This document shows positions 53,343-62,558 of a stretch of DNA of 64,000 bases, one piece after another. Under the pieces are notes generated by a model, which was not told where the DNA came from, made no database searches, and saw nothing but the letters and a program-made list of their open reading frames with translations. A program made the translations under genes and the position numbers. Location of the stretch: the NCBI GenBank assembly GCA_964630595.1, contig CAZVVT010000001.1, positions 372,001-436,000 on the forward strand, in the 5' to 3' direction. This DNA is from CAZVVT01 sp964630595 (GTDB lineage Bacteria > Chlamydiota > Chlamydiia > Chlamydiales > VFKH01). The stretch's first letter is position 1, and every line of letters starts with the position of its first letter.

Positions 53343-54682
53343 TGCAAACCGCTGCCGCCATTGCTCTCTACTTCACCTTTCTGCTGATCATCGCTCTCGT
53401 GGCATGGAGAAAGCGCTCCTCCAATGATTTTCATTTGGGTGGACGGAATCTAAATTTCTATCTAACTGCTTTTTCCGCGCACGCTAGCGACATGAGCGCG
53501 TGGCTCATCATGGGTTATCCCGCCGCCGTCGCCATCTCCGGCATCGGCAGCACCTGGACAGCGGTCGGACTCCTCTTCTTCATGTATGTCAACTGGCAGT
53601 TCATCGCTCCCAAAATCCGCCGCGCCACAGAAGCGCACAACAGCTCCACCCTCTCCTCTTTTTTCGCCAGCCACTTTCAAGCAAAGGGCATCCGCATCCT
53701 TTCGGCCATCATGGCCTTCTTTTTCTTCACGATCTACCTCTCTGCGCAGCTCGTGGGCCTGGGAGAAATCTTCGGCAGCCTCTTTCACATCCCCTTTTCC
53801 TCCGCCATCTCCATCGGCATCGTCATTGCCCTGATCTATCCGCTCATCGGTGGCTATCTCACCCTTGCGTGGACTGATCTCTTCCAAGGCCTCTTCCTCC
53901 TCGCGATGATCATCATGGTGCCTCTCCACCTGCTCGGACAGGGAGCAACACTTTCTTTGCCTTCTTATTCCATCCACTGGACGCAGGCGCTCTTTTTGGC
54001 CTGTGGATGGGGTCTGGGCTACTTTGGGCAACCTCACATCATCACGAAGTTCATGGGCATCCGCCATGTGCACGAGATGCACAAATCGAAATGGGTGGGC
54101 ATCAGCTGGATGACCCTCGCTCTCGCTGGCGCTACCCTCGTTGGCCTGCTTGGTTACGGCAGCCCCAACCCCGAGATGATCTTTGCTGACATGGTGCAAA
54201 GCCTCTACGCCCCCTTCTTCGCGGCTTTTATCCTCTGCGCCGTCCTCGCGGCCACGATTTCGGTCATGGGCTCTCAAATGCTTGTGCTCACCTCCAGCCT
54301 CACAGAAGACTTCTGGAAGCGATTCGACCCTCGCGCCTCCGACCGCAAACTCCTGCTCGTCTCCCGCCTCGGCATCATCGCCTTCGCCCTGATCGCCTTC
54401 GTTATCGCCTACTACAAGATCTCCTCCATCTACACCCTCGTCTTCTACGCCTGGACCGGCCTGGGCTGCAGCTTCGGCCCCCTTCTCATCCTCTCCCTCT
54501 ATAGCAAATCGGTCACCAAAGCCGGCGCCTACTTCGCCATCCTCTTCGGCGGCCTCTTCGCTGCCGTCTGGCCCCTCATCAACCACCAGCTCCTCCCCTC
54601 TCTCGAAATCCCCGCCATGCTCCCCGGCTTCGCCTTTAGCCTAATCGGAACTCTGCTCGTCTCTCGCCTTTTCAAAAGATGA
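53342..54682 (+). CDS. Sodium:solute symporter (PutP-like)
   Basis: 446 residues of about 12-13 helices. SSS family signatures include DFHLGGRNLNFYLTAFSAHASDMSAW, GGYLTLAWTDLFQGLFLL and GYFGQPHIITKFMGI, which are closest to Na+/proline symporters. Substrate cannot be set from sequence. It is coupled to trhO upstream (TAATG) and to the SIR2-like gene downstream (ATGA). Confidence 0.88.
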   Translation: MQTAAAIALYFTFLLIIALVAWRKRSSNDFHLGGRNLNFYLTAFSAHASDMSAWLIMGYPAAVAISGIGSTWTAVGLLFFMYVNWQFIAPKIRRATEAHNSSTLSSFFASHFQAKGIRILSAIMAFFFFTIYLSAQLVGLGEIFGSLFHIPFSSAISIGIVIALIYPLIGGYLTLAWTDLFQGLFLLAMIIMVPLHLLGQGATLSLPSYSIHWTQALFLACGWGLGYFGQPHIITKFMGIRHVHEMHKSKWVGISWMTLALAGATLVGLLGYGSPNPEMIFADMVQSLYAPFFAAFILCAVLAATISVMGSQMLVLTSSLTEDFWKRFDPRASDRKLLLVSRLGIIAFALIAFVIAYYKISSIYTLVFYAWTGLGCSFGPLLILSLYSKSVTKAGAYFAILFGGLFAAVWPLINHQLLPSLEIPAMLPGFAFSLIGTLLVSRLFKR

Positions 54683-55692
54683 AATTTATTGTTCCTCCAC
54701 CTCCACCATCCTCAGCGCAAAAAACGCTCATTGTTTTTGGAGCTGGGGCGAGCAATGGATCAGAGGATAGCTCTCTAGATCAACCCCCTTTAATGAAGGA
54801 TGTCCTCAGTAAATTCGCTCCTGTATTTCCGAAAACCTGGGGTTTAATTTCCGCAAATCCCACATACCGCGAGATCTTCGAAGACAACTTCGAAAAAGGA
54901 ATGAGTCAGCTGCTCAATGATGGTTCTGATTTTGCAATTCAGTGCCACAGAGATTTGGCTCGTGGATTCTTCAACTATATTCCTAGTTCGAAGAGCTTAT
55001 ACCGAATTTTAGTTAATAAAATAAAAGCAAAGGGCATATCGAACTTTTCTCTCATTTCCCTAAATTATGAACGGTGTTTACCGATAGCTTTAGCGGAAGA
55101 AGGAATCGAGGTCTATGCTTCGATCAATAACAGCTCCTCGTTACAAGTGGCATCCAGCAGCATTTCGAGTGCTTGTGGCTCAACTGAGCTACTACTTCCC
55201 CACGGCTGCTGTCACCTGTTTGCCGGGCCTATCTTCAATAAAGGAAAAACAACGTTTTCACCAGAAACTTTCCTACGATTTAGCAAGGGAGGACAACATA
55301 AATCTACGTCAACTAATTCTTGGGTCTCTGGAGATATTTCTGGCGAGGGAAACATTTGTTTTGCTCACGATAACTCCTCATTCCTGACTGAAATCTGCCA
55401 AAGAAACCCAGTCATGTCTTATATCACGGGAAACAAAAGCTCCCACGCTGGCCATAGTTTCTTAGATTTCCAGCGCCAGAGAATCTTTGAGGTTGCTCAA
55501 GATGCAACAAAAATTGTCCTGATCGGTATTAATTATCAAGAGCACGATGACCACATTTGGCTCCCATTTCAGCAATCAAAGACTGCGGAAAAATTTCAAT
55601 TTGGCGGAAAGGTGGTTCCTGGTTTCAAAAAAATCCAAACTTATTTTGATGCTGACGGATACAAAGACGTGCTTAATTGCATTTTATCTTGA
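54679..55692 (+). CDS. SIR2-like NAD-binding protein
   Basis: 337 residues with motifs of SIR2_2-type domains, in order: FGAGAS (20-25), the NAD-site SLNYE (127-131), the catalytic-type PHG (174-176), and LIGINYQEHD (281-290). Many such proteins act as NAD-degrading anti-phage defence or are of unknown role. The usual flanking defence genes are not seen. The N terminus has a Pro run (PPPPP). The gene looks richer in A+T than its neighbours. Start is set by a four-base overlap with the symporter stop. Confidence 0.7.
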   Translation: MKFIVPPPPPSSAQKTLIVFGAGASNGSEDSSLDQPPLMKDVLSKFAPVFPKTWGLISANPTYREIFEDNFEKGMSQLLNDGSDFAIQCHRDLARGFFNYIPSSKSLYRILVNKIKAKGISNFSLISLNYERCLPIALAEEGIEVYASINNSSSLQVASSSISSACGSTELLLPHGCCHLFAGPIFNKGKTTFSPETFLRFSKGGQHKSTSTNSWVSGDISGEGNICFAHDNSSFLTEICQRNPVMSYITGNKSSHAGHSFLDFQRQRIFEVAQDATKIVLIGINYQEHDDHIWLPFQQSKTAEKFQFGGKVVPGFKKIQTYFDADGYKDVLNCILS

Positions 55693-55693
55693 G

Positions 55694-56497
55694 CTAGCAA
55701 AATGCTTTCTTTCTCTTCAGCACAGTCTTGATGGTGAACTTTCTTGGATCGAGCCCCTCTTTCACTTCGCTCCAAGCCAGCGGCGTGGAAACTGTAGCTC
55801 CGGGCTTAGCACGAACAGAATAAGGGGCGACCACCGTCTGCATGGGGCGGTTTTGGAGAAAGTCGATGTAGACTCTCTTCTGTCGCTTCTTGGGAAGACG
55901 TTCCAGTGAGGTACTATCCGGAAGACGCTCGTGCGCCTCTTGTGCAATTTCTTTCGCAAGGGCTCGTACCTTGTCGTAGCTCATCGCTTTTTTTAGCGGC
56001 ACATAGATGTGCAAGCCGCGCGAACCGGAGGTTTTGCAATAACTGCGCAGCTTCCTCTCTTCGAGAATGGTGTGCAGCACCTGCGCTGTCTTGACAACAG
56101 CACTAAAAGAAATCGCTTCTGGATCAAGATCGAGAATAAGATAGTCCGGCGCTTTCAGTTTTTTTGCTTTGGCGCTAAAAGGATGCAGTTCGATGCACCC
56201 CAAATTCACCACGTACAATAGTGTGTCGAGGTTGTTGACGACGATGTACTCAATCGTGCGCGCTTCATGCTTTACCTTAACGCGCTTTACAAAAGAGGGC
56301 GGATTCGCCGGGCATTCCTTCTGATAAAAGCTGACCCCTTCCACACCTTCTGGAAAGCGGTGCATCACTAAAGGACGGTCTTTGAGATGGGGCAAAAGAC
56401 GCGGAGCAACGGCTTTGTAATACTTCAACAGATCACCCTTCGTGATCTTTTCTTTCTTCCAGTACAGTTTCTGCGTATGCGTAGGCTGGAATTTCAT
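55694..56497 (-). CDS. LigD polymerase/primase domain protein (stand-alone)
   Basis: 267 residues of the LigD-type PolDom: FQPTHTQKLYWKKEKITKGDLL start, DRPLVMHRFPEGVEG, NLGCIELHPFSA, the catalytic Asp pair in YLILDLDPE, the SGSRGLHIYVPL motif and the QKRVYIDFLQNRP motif. In other bacteria it is one part of LigD in non-homologous end joining. Here it is a separate gene overlapping the ligase gene by ATGA. Confidence 0.9.
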   Translation of the reverse strand: MKFQPTHTQKLYWKKEKITKGDLLKYYKAVAPRLLPHLKDRPLVMHRFPEGVEGVSFYQKECPANPPSFVKRVKVKHEARTIEYIVVNNLDTLLYVVNLGCIELHPFSAKAKKLKAPDYLILDLDPEAISFSAVVKTAQVLHTILEERKLRSYCKTSGSRGLHIYVPLKKAMSYDKVRALAKEIAQEAHERLPDSTSLERLPKKRQKRVYIDFLQNRPMQTVVAPYSVRAKPGATVSTPLAWSEVKEGLDPRKFTIKTVLKRKKAFC

Positions 56498-57420
56498 TTT
56501 TTGGCCACTCGTTTGGGTTTTTCGCGCACTACTTTTTTAGGAGGCTTATCGCTCCTCATGCCCTTGAAGACGGGTTGGCGCAAAATGCCATCATCCGTCC
56601 ACTCTGCAAAAGCAACCTCACAAACCTTGACTGGCCTGATCCAGGCAACCTTTTCATTGGGATGGGGTTCGTTGAAAAAGGGACAGCGCGCTGTACGTAA
56701 AGGAGCAAGCTCTTCATAGGCCTCCTTCAGCGAGCTGCGGCTGAACCCGCCTCCCACATGACCCACATAGCGCAGTTTGCCTCCTTCATAGACACCTACC
56801 AAAAGCGCCCCAAGGTAGGAGCGACTCCTGCGCGGCTGCGTAAAACCGCCGATCACTACCTCTTGCCGAAGTGTTGTTTTCACCTTGAGCCACTCACGGC
56901 TACGCCTCAGAAGATAGTGGCTCTCTCCTCTCTTGGCGATCATCCCTTCCAGACCCTTATGAAGAGCCTTCTTGAAAAATGCCTTTCCTTTTCCCGCCAC
57001 ATGATCGCTGTATTTCACGTGTGGCATAGAGGCTGTCTTGAGCAGCGTGTGCAGAATCTTTTTGCGCTCCAGCAGCGGCTTGCTGCGCAAGTTCTTGCCG
57101 TTGAGAGAGAGAATGTCGAAGACGTAATAGTAAGGTGTTCCCTTCCTCGTACGCTGATAATTCTGCAGCAGCTGGAACTTTGAGCGACCCTGTCGATCTA
57201 AAATCACCATCTCGCCATCGAGAAAGCATCGCGCCCTCAGCCTTTCCAATTCCTGCACGATCGAAGGAAAATGTTCTGTATAGGACTTAGTACCACGCGA
57301 AAGAAGCTGCACCCCCACTCCCTTCTTTGCCAATGTGCGAAACCCATCCCACTTCGTCTCAAAAACCCAATTCCTATCATCGAAAGGCTCATCCACAAGG
57401 GTGGCCAACATGACCTTCAT
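56494..57420 (-). CDS. LigD ATP-dependent DNA ligase domain protein (stand-alone)
   Basis: 308 residues from ATG 57420. Adenylated Lys in FETKWDGFR (KxDG), motifs LLSRGTKSY, CFLDGEMVILD, FDILSLNGKNLRS, GLEGMIAKR and REWLKVKT all present; C-terminal OB fold. A frame start at 57447 exists, but ATG 57420 has GAGGG just before it and overlaps the PE-domain stop by ATGA. Missing neighbours: no Ku gene seen in the window. Confidence 0.9.
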   Translation of the reverse strand: MKVMLATLVDEPFDDRNWVFETKWDGFRTLAKKGVGVQLLSRGTKSYTEHFPSIVQELERLRARCFLDGEMVILDRQGRSKFQLLQNYQRTRKGTPYYYVFDILSLNGKNLRSKPLLERKKILHTLLKTASMPHVKYSDHVAGKGKAFFKKALHKGLEGMIAKRGESHYLLRRSREWLKVKTTLRQEVVIGGFTQPRRSRSYLGALLVGVYEGGKLRYVGHVGGGFSRSSLKEAYEELAPLRTARCPFFNEPHPNEKVAWIRPVKVCEVAFAEWTDDGILRQPVFKGMRSDKPPKKVVREKPKRVAKK

Positions 57421-57803
57421 GTTTCCCTCGTCTTCATCAGCAGCCACATCTTTTTGCCTTTAAAACGGATCAGATCAAAGTTCCCCTTCAACCTCTTGCC
57501 CTGCAGCCGAATCTTGATGTGCCCCTTCTTCATCTGCTGCGCCAAACTTCCCTCACGCACGGTATAGCGACCCCGGTCCCATATCTCCACCCGCCCCGCC
57601 CCATACTCGCCCTTGGGAATCACCCCCTCAAACTTCCCATACGAGAGCGCATGGTCCTCCACCTGAATCGCCAGCCTCTTCTCATGCAACTTAGCTACCG
57701 GCCGCTTCGGTACCGCCCAACTTAGCAGCACACCCCCATGCTCCAAGCGAAAGTCATAATGCAGATGGCTAGCGTAGTGTTTTTGAATGACGAAGAGAGG
57801 CAT
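57417..57803 (-). CDS. LigD 3'-phosphoesterase domain protein (stand-alone)
   Basis: 128 residues matching the LigD phosphoesterase domain: FVIQKHYASHLHYDFRLEHG with the metal/catalytic His and Asp residues, then SYGKFEGVIPKGEYGAGRVEIW. It processes 3' ends in NHEJ. First of three overlapping genes (PE, ligase, polymerase) that would be one polypeptide in most species. Forty-four bases after the XerC stop. Confidence 0.9.
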   Translation of the reverse strand: MPLFVIQKHYASHLHYDFRLEHGGVLLSWAVPKRPVAKLHEKRLAIQVEDHALSYGKFEGVIPKGEYGAGRVEIWDRGRYTVREGSLAQQMKKGHIKIRLQGKRLKGNFDLIRFKGKKMWLLMKTRET

Positions 57804-57847
57804 AAGCTCTATATATGCCGAAATCGATTTAAGCTGAATTTTAAGCC

Positions 57848-58714
57848 TTAAGCTCTTGGGTGGGCCTTGTCGTAGACTTGCCTCTTCAGCTTGGTGGAGA
57901 CGTGGGTGTAGATGACGGTGGCGGCGAGGCTTGTGTGGCCGAGGAGGGTTTGGATGGATTTGAGGTCCATCCCGTTTTCGAGCCAGTGGGTGGCGACGGA
58001 GTGACGCAAGGTGTGAGGCGTGACGCGGCCGGCGATGCCGCTTGTGCGAAGGTAGCGCAGAAATGTGCGGTCGAGGGAGCGGGAGGAGAGACGAGTGCCG
58101 TGGCGATTGAGAAAAGTGGCGGGGTTTTTCGGACGCTCTTTGTGGTGGAGATAGCGAGAGAGCCAGTCGGCGGCGATGGAGGTGATGGGGACAAGGCGCT
58201 CTTTGCGCCCTTTGCCTCGCAGAAGCACCGAGAGGCCTTTGAGATCGAGGTCTTCGTTGTTCAGACCCACCAACTCGCTGTTGCGTAAGCCACTGCTGTA
58301 GAGCAACTCGAGAATCGCGCGGTCGCGTAGGCCAAGAAGCGTATCGGTGCGCGGCTGCTGAAAGAGCAGAAGGACTTGCTCAAAGGTGAGAAACTGCGGA
58401 ATGCGCTGCTCTTGCTTGGGTCGCTCAATCTCCAACATCGGGTTGTGATCCACCCATTGAGCGGTCAGGGCGTAGGCGAAGAAGGTGCGCAGGGCGGAGA
58501 CGCGGCGCGCTTGCGTGCGCTTGGAGCTGCCCTTTTCGGCAATGCCGGCGATGAAAGTGCGCAGGAGTTTGCGGTCGACATCGCGCAAAGTGAGTTCACC
58601 GAGAAATTCTTGGAAGCGCTGCAGGTCGAGTTGGTAATTGCGTATGGTGTGCGGCGAAAGATTGCGCTCCGCATCGAGATGTTTTAGGTAGGCAGTGATT
58701 TTTTCTCGAACCAT
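57848..58714 (-). CDS. xerC: Site-specific tyrosine recombinase XerC
   Basis: 288 residues, N-terminal core-binding SAM-like domain and catalytic domain with the Arg in SSGLRNSELVGL, HTLRHSVATHW, the LLGHTS His and the Tyr in VIYTHVS. XerC with XerD resolves chromosome dimers at dif with FtsK's help (ftsK at 20580). It overlaps the end of the emrB-like gene by 31 bases. Position near rnz/lon order in Chlamydia supports XerC rather than XerD. Confidence 0.92.
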   Translation of the reverse strand: MVREKITAYLKHLDAERNLSPHTIRNYQLDLQRFQEFLGELTLRDVDRKLLRTFIAGIAEKGSSKRTQARRVSALRTFFAYALTAQWVDHNPMLEIERPKQEQRIPQFLTFEQVLLLFQQPRTDTLLGLRDRAILELLYSSGLRNSELVGLNNEDLDLKGLSVLLRGKGRKERLVPITSIAADWLSRYLHHKERPKNPATFLNRHGTRLSSRSLDRTFLRYLRTSGIAGRVTPHTLRHSVATHWLENGMDLKSIQTLLGHTSLAATVIYTHVSTKLKRQVYDKAHPRA

Positions 58715-60267
58715 ACAGTCTTGATGATGATGTAGCTCAATATAACAGCAATGGCGACAACAACCCAGCCCATTGCAAAGTAGGCGTCGTTGGTAGCGCT
58801 GAGGGTGGATTGGTGGATGAGGTTTTGGGCGACGCTGAGGTGAGAGAGGGTTTCAGCGGTGGGGGCATTGATCCCTAAGTCTTGGAAGCGCTCTTGGAGG
58901 GTGGTGGTGACGCTTTGGAAGGTGGTGCTGTAGGGAAGGACGTTCGCGCTGTAGACTTGCGTGTGGTAGGCCTGGCGGTAGACGGCGATGAGACTGATGA
59001 TCGAGGCACCAGAGGCGCCGCCCATTTGGCGACAGAAGGTGACCAGCATAGAACCGGGAGGAATGTCTTCTTTGGGAATGTCGATGAGAGCCAGGGCGGT
59101 GCCAGGACCCAGGGCGAGGCCGGTGCCCAGGGCGCGGATCATAAAAAGGGAGGCCCACTGCCATTGATCGCTTTGAATGGTAAGGGTCATTTGAGCAAAG
59201 CAGCTGATGGCCATGATCACAAGGCCGATAAGGGTGAGAATGCGCACATTGATCCACTCGGTGAGAAATCCAACGGTAGATCCCACGATGCCCAGCACCA
59301 CTCCATAACCGGCAAAAAGGAGGGCGATGCGCCACTTTTCGTAGCCGAGGATGTGCTCAAAAAGGCCCGGCATGCCCGTGGCTGTGCCAAACAACAGTGC
59401 ACCGTTGACGGCAAGGGCTATGCAACCAATCCAAAAATGACGAGAACGAAAGAGACGAATCATCACGGCGGGGTTTTGTGCTCTCAGCTCACGACGCACC
59501 ATCAAGATAAGAGAAATAGCGCCAACGATTAAACAGCTGCGGATGAAGGTAGAACTCCACCCCAGAGTGTTCCAAAGGGCTTTTACGTTGGTGATGATCA
59601 TGAGCCAACAAACCAGAAAACTCACGAAGAAGAAATAGCCTAAGTGGTCAAACATCGGCATTTCAGGATGAGCCTCTGTCTCTGGCTGGAAAAGCCATGT
59701 GACTATAAGACAGGGAATTCCTAAAAAAACGTTGATCCAGTACAGCCACTGCCAAGCAAGATACTGCCCCACATAGCCGCCGAAGAGAAACCCCGCTACG
59801 CTTCCCATACCAAAACCAATGCCCATGTAGATGGAGAGAGCCAGTGCCATGCGTTCTTTGGGAAAGACACGCTGGATGATCGTCAGCGAAATGGGAAAGA
59901 TGATGCCCCCTCCACACCCCTCAATCACACGAAAGGTGATCAATGTGGCAAAATTAGGCGCTAGCGCTGCACAGATCGACGCAACAATAAAGATCGACAA
60001 CCCTAAGAAAAAAGCAAACTTGTATCCGAAACGCTCCGCCAACCAACCCGAAATAGGCAAACAGGTTCCCACAGCCGCCAAAAAGCCTGTAGAGAGCCAG
60101 ATCAAACCCGTTTGGTCGATCATCAATTCGCCTTGGATGTTGCTCGCCGCAAGAGAACTTGAAAGCGATGAGACAATGGCCAATAAGGTCACCAAACTGA
60201 TGTTGAGCAGAATCAACCAGGGAAAAACCGGATGACTCTGGTCGATCAATGGTTTGCGCCAGATCAT
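58684..60267 (-). CDS. emrB: EmrB/QacA-type MFS efflux pump
   Basis: 527-residue DHA2-family transporter with about 14 helices. Motifs: WLSTGFLAAVGTCLPISGWLAERFGYK, FRVIEGCGGGIIFP and a C-terminal TVWFEKK tail. It should export drug-like or lipophilic compounds in exchange for protons. Its start overlaps the emrA-like stop by one base. Specificity unknown. Confidence 0.9.
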   Translation of the reverse strand: MIWRKPLIDQSHPVFPWLILLNISLVTLLAIVSSLSSSLAASNIQGELMIDQTGLIWLSTGFLAAVGTCLPISGWLAERFGYKFAFFLGLSIFIVASICAALAPNFATLITFRVIEGCGGGIIFPISLTIIQRVFPKERMALALSIYMGIGFGMGSVAGFLFGGYVGQYLAWQWLYWINVFLGIPCLIVTWLFQPETEAHPEMPMFDHLGYFFFVSFLVCWLMIITNVKALWNTLGWSSTFIRSCLIVGAISLILMVRRELRAQNPAVMIRLFRSRHFWIGCIALAVNGALLFGTATGMPGLFEHILGYEKWRIALLFAGYGVVLGIVGSTVGFLTEWINVRILTLIGLVIMAISCFAQMTLTIQSDQWQWASLFMIRALGTGLALGPGTALALIDIPKEDIPPGSMLVTFCRQMGGASGASIISLIAVYRQAYHTQVYSANVLPYSTTFQSVTTTLQERFQDLGINAPTAETLSHLSVAQNLIHQSTLSATNDAYFAMGWVVVAIAVILSYIIIKTVWFEKKSLPT

Positions 60268-61175
60268 TATCGTGTGTAGATGCGGACTTCCGCCGACATC
60301 CCCGGAAAGAGATAAAGCGACTCTAGATCATCGGGCAGATTGGTTTTGTCAATCGAGATCTTAATCGGAATGCGCTGCTCTACTTTTGTGTAATTGCCCG
60401 TGGCATTGTCGGGAGGAATCAGAGAAAACTGACTTGCAGCTGAACCTTGAATGGCAAAGACCGTCCCCTCAAAAGTAGCTCCAGGATAAGCGTCGACCCA
60501 TATTTTTACCGGATCGCCAATCGATACTCCCGCTAAGTCGGTCTCTTGCAAAATAGCCAGCACCCAAACATCTTCCAGATCGTAAAGAGAAAAAATCGAT
60601 TGCCCAGGACGAATGACATTGCCCGTCCACTGCCAACGCTTTGTGATCTGCCCACTCATCGGAGCGTGAATGTAGGTATGACGCAATTGGCTCTCTAGGT
60701 AGGCCGTATGCTTGCGATTCACTTCGTACTCCGCCTGCGCAACTTCTAAAGAGGCCTTTGCCATTTGTAGATTTTTGCTGGCATGGTCCCACTGCTGAGC
60801 GGTAATAATCTGCTCGGAAAATCCCTTTTTCGCCCGCTCATAGTCATCATAGACCTTCGCTAAGTGCGCCTCTGCATACCGAATCTGCGCCTCTTGCAAA
60901 CTCACCTGCGCTTTGGATTGCTCAAACTGCGGTTCGATGAGCGTACGGTCAAGCTCCGCAAGCAGCTCACCTTCTTCCACCATATCCCCTTCATCGACAT
61001 AAAGAGCTGTAATGCGCAATGTCTCCAAATCATTGCTCACCAAGGTTTCAAAGCCCATCACCTGCGCATCGTTCGTATAGACTGTCTCTCTAGTAAAGCT
61101 GTAGAGCCACCAGCCCACCGCGCCGCAGATGAGCGCTAAAACAAGGACAACAAGGACTGTTCTTCTATTTTCCAT
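60267..61175 (-). CDS. emrA: EmrA/HlyD-type membrane fusion protein
   Basis: 302 residues: one N-terminal TM helix (VLVVLVLALICGAVGWWLY), lipoyl-like half motifs (ALYVDEGDMVEEGELLAELD), a coiled-coil hairpin, then the second lipoyl half (TYIHAPMSGQITKRW) and barrel domains. It links the inner-membrane pump to the outer-membrane channel. It overlaps tolC-like by 11 bases and emrB-like by one. Confidence 0.9.
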   Translation of the reverse strand: MENRRTVLVVLVLALICGAVGWWLYSFTRETVYTNDAQVMGFETLVSNDLETLRITALYVDEGDMVEEGELLAELDRTLIEPQFEQSKAQVSLQEAQIRYAEAHLAKVYDDYERAKKGFSEQIITAQQWDHASKNLQMAKASLEVAQAEYEVNRKHTAYLESQLRHTYIHAPMSGQITKRWQWTGNVIRPGQSIFSLYDLEDVWVLAILQETDLAGVSIGDPVKIWVDAYPGATFEGTVFAIQGSAASQFSLIPPDNATGNYTKVEQRIPIKISIDKTNLPDDLESLYLFPGMSAEVRIYTR

Positions 61176-62553
61176 CTTTTAAGCTCCCCACAGCATGCTG
61201 TAGGCCCAAATAGGAGGTATAAAGGTTATAGGCGGCCTGGTCACGTAAAAGTTTTGCTCGCACACGCTCATCCACAGCGATTTCATAGTCGAAAATGTTG
61301 ATGTACCCCACATCCAGCTGGTCATGCGCTTGCTGCACCAACTCATCGGCCAGAGCAACGTTTGTCTTGGCATAGGCCAATTGCGCAATCGACTCCTCGA
61401 TATCCCAGATTTGCTTGCGCACCTCTTGATGCACAAGTTGTTGCATATTAAGGTAGTTATAACGCTCTGCCCGCCACTGCGCCTCTGCTTGACGAATCGA
61501 TAATTCGCGCCCAAAACTATCAAAAAGCAGCCACTTCACATCGAGCCCGACACTCCACTGAAAACTCATGTCTTCAATGTTTTTACTGGGATAAAGGGCC
61601 CACAAAGCAGGCATCCCCCCATACTCCATCGTCAGATCCGCTGTAGGCAAATAAGTCCCCTGCCTATCGTGGACCTTCTCCGCCGCTATAGTCATGAGCA
61701 GCCCCGCTTGAAATAGGTCAGGACGCTGCTGGTTTGACAGCGCTTCCCAATAGGTAATCTCCTGCGAGTGAAAAAAGGAGGTATGCGCATCGCGAATGAG
61801 CGTAGGAGCCGGTAGCGCAGCCACCTTCGTCTCCGCATCTTCAAGCTTCGAGATCATCGGGACCGGTATGGCCTGGCAAAGGCTTTCCACCTCCACACTG
61901 TGACAAGCGGGATCCATGCCAATCACTTGCGCCAAAGTGTCGCGGTCGGTCTTCAAATCACGAAGAGCTTGGTAATAAAGCGCTGTTGCATTCGCTAGAG
62001 CGACCTTGCTCTGGTTCACCTGGAAAATGATGGCCTCTCCAATAGAGAGCCTGCCCTCCATCTGCTTGAGCAAATTCGATAAAAGCTCAATGCGCTCCGC
62101 TTGCGTAGCCATCACTAACTTATCTAAAACAACTTTGTAATAAGCGCTTTTTACTCGATAAGTTAAATCGTTAATTAGAGCGCAATAAATTAAATTCAAT
62201 TGCTGTTTCTGCAGTTTTTGCAGAACTACGTTGTAGTATTTGCCGCTCGAAAATAAAGCTTGCGTCAAGGTCAGCTGAGTGAGGTAGCCCACCGTCGAAT
62301 CCTGCAGCGGCTTTTGCTCAAACTGACTCTTCGTGACCTGCGACTCCGCTACCAACTGCGGCAGCCACTTCGTGTAGGACTCCAAAACCCCCAGTTCTGC
62401 CTTGTAGACCAACTCTCTTGTCTTGAGGACCTGTTTGTTGCAGCGCATGGCCATCGCCATCGCCTCTTCGGGGCTGTGCAGCACGCGTGTGTCGTTTGCA
62501 AAAAGAAGGAGCGTATGAGAGACTAGAACTGTCATAAAAAGAGGGTATCTCAT
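61165..62553 (-). CDS. TolC-like outer membrane efflux protein
   Basis: 462 residues, signal peptide MRYPLFMTVLVSHTLLLFAN, then the two-fold repeated OEP fold with long coiled coils (RVKSAYYKVVLDKLVM; VRKQIWDIEESIAQLAYAK). Upstream of emrA and emrB in one operon, giving a complete tripartite efflux system. Its start is only five bases from the start of the divergent nucleosidase gene. Confidence 0.88.
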   Translation of the reverse strand: MRYPLFMTVLVSHTLLLFANDTRVLHSPEEAMAMAMRCNKQVLKTRELVYKAELGVLESYTKWLPQLVAESQVTKSQFEQKPLQDSTVGYLTQLTLTQALFSSGKYYNVVLQKLQKQQLNLIYCALINDLTYRVKSAYYKVVLDKLVMATQAERIELLSNLLKQMEGRLSIGEAIIFQVNQSKVALANATALYYQALRDLKTDRDTLAQVIGMDPACHSVEVESLCQAIPVPMISKLEDAETKVAALPAPTLIRDAHTSFFHSQEITYWEALSNQQRPDLFQAGLLMTIAAEKVHDRQGTYLPTADLTMEYGGMPALWALYPSKNIEDMSFQWSVGLDVKWLLFDSFGRELSIRQAEAQWRAERYNYLNMQQLVHQEVRKQIWDIEESIAQLAYAKTNVALADELVQQAHDQLDVGYINIFDYEIAVDERVRAKLLRDQAAYNLYTSYLGLQHAVGSLKDGK

Positions 62554-62558
62554 ATCTA

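Noticed and set aside
53462..54586. Minus-strand open frame of 374 residues within the symporter
   Set aside because: Acidic, low-complexity shadow of a clear membrane transporter on the plus strand.
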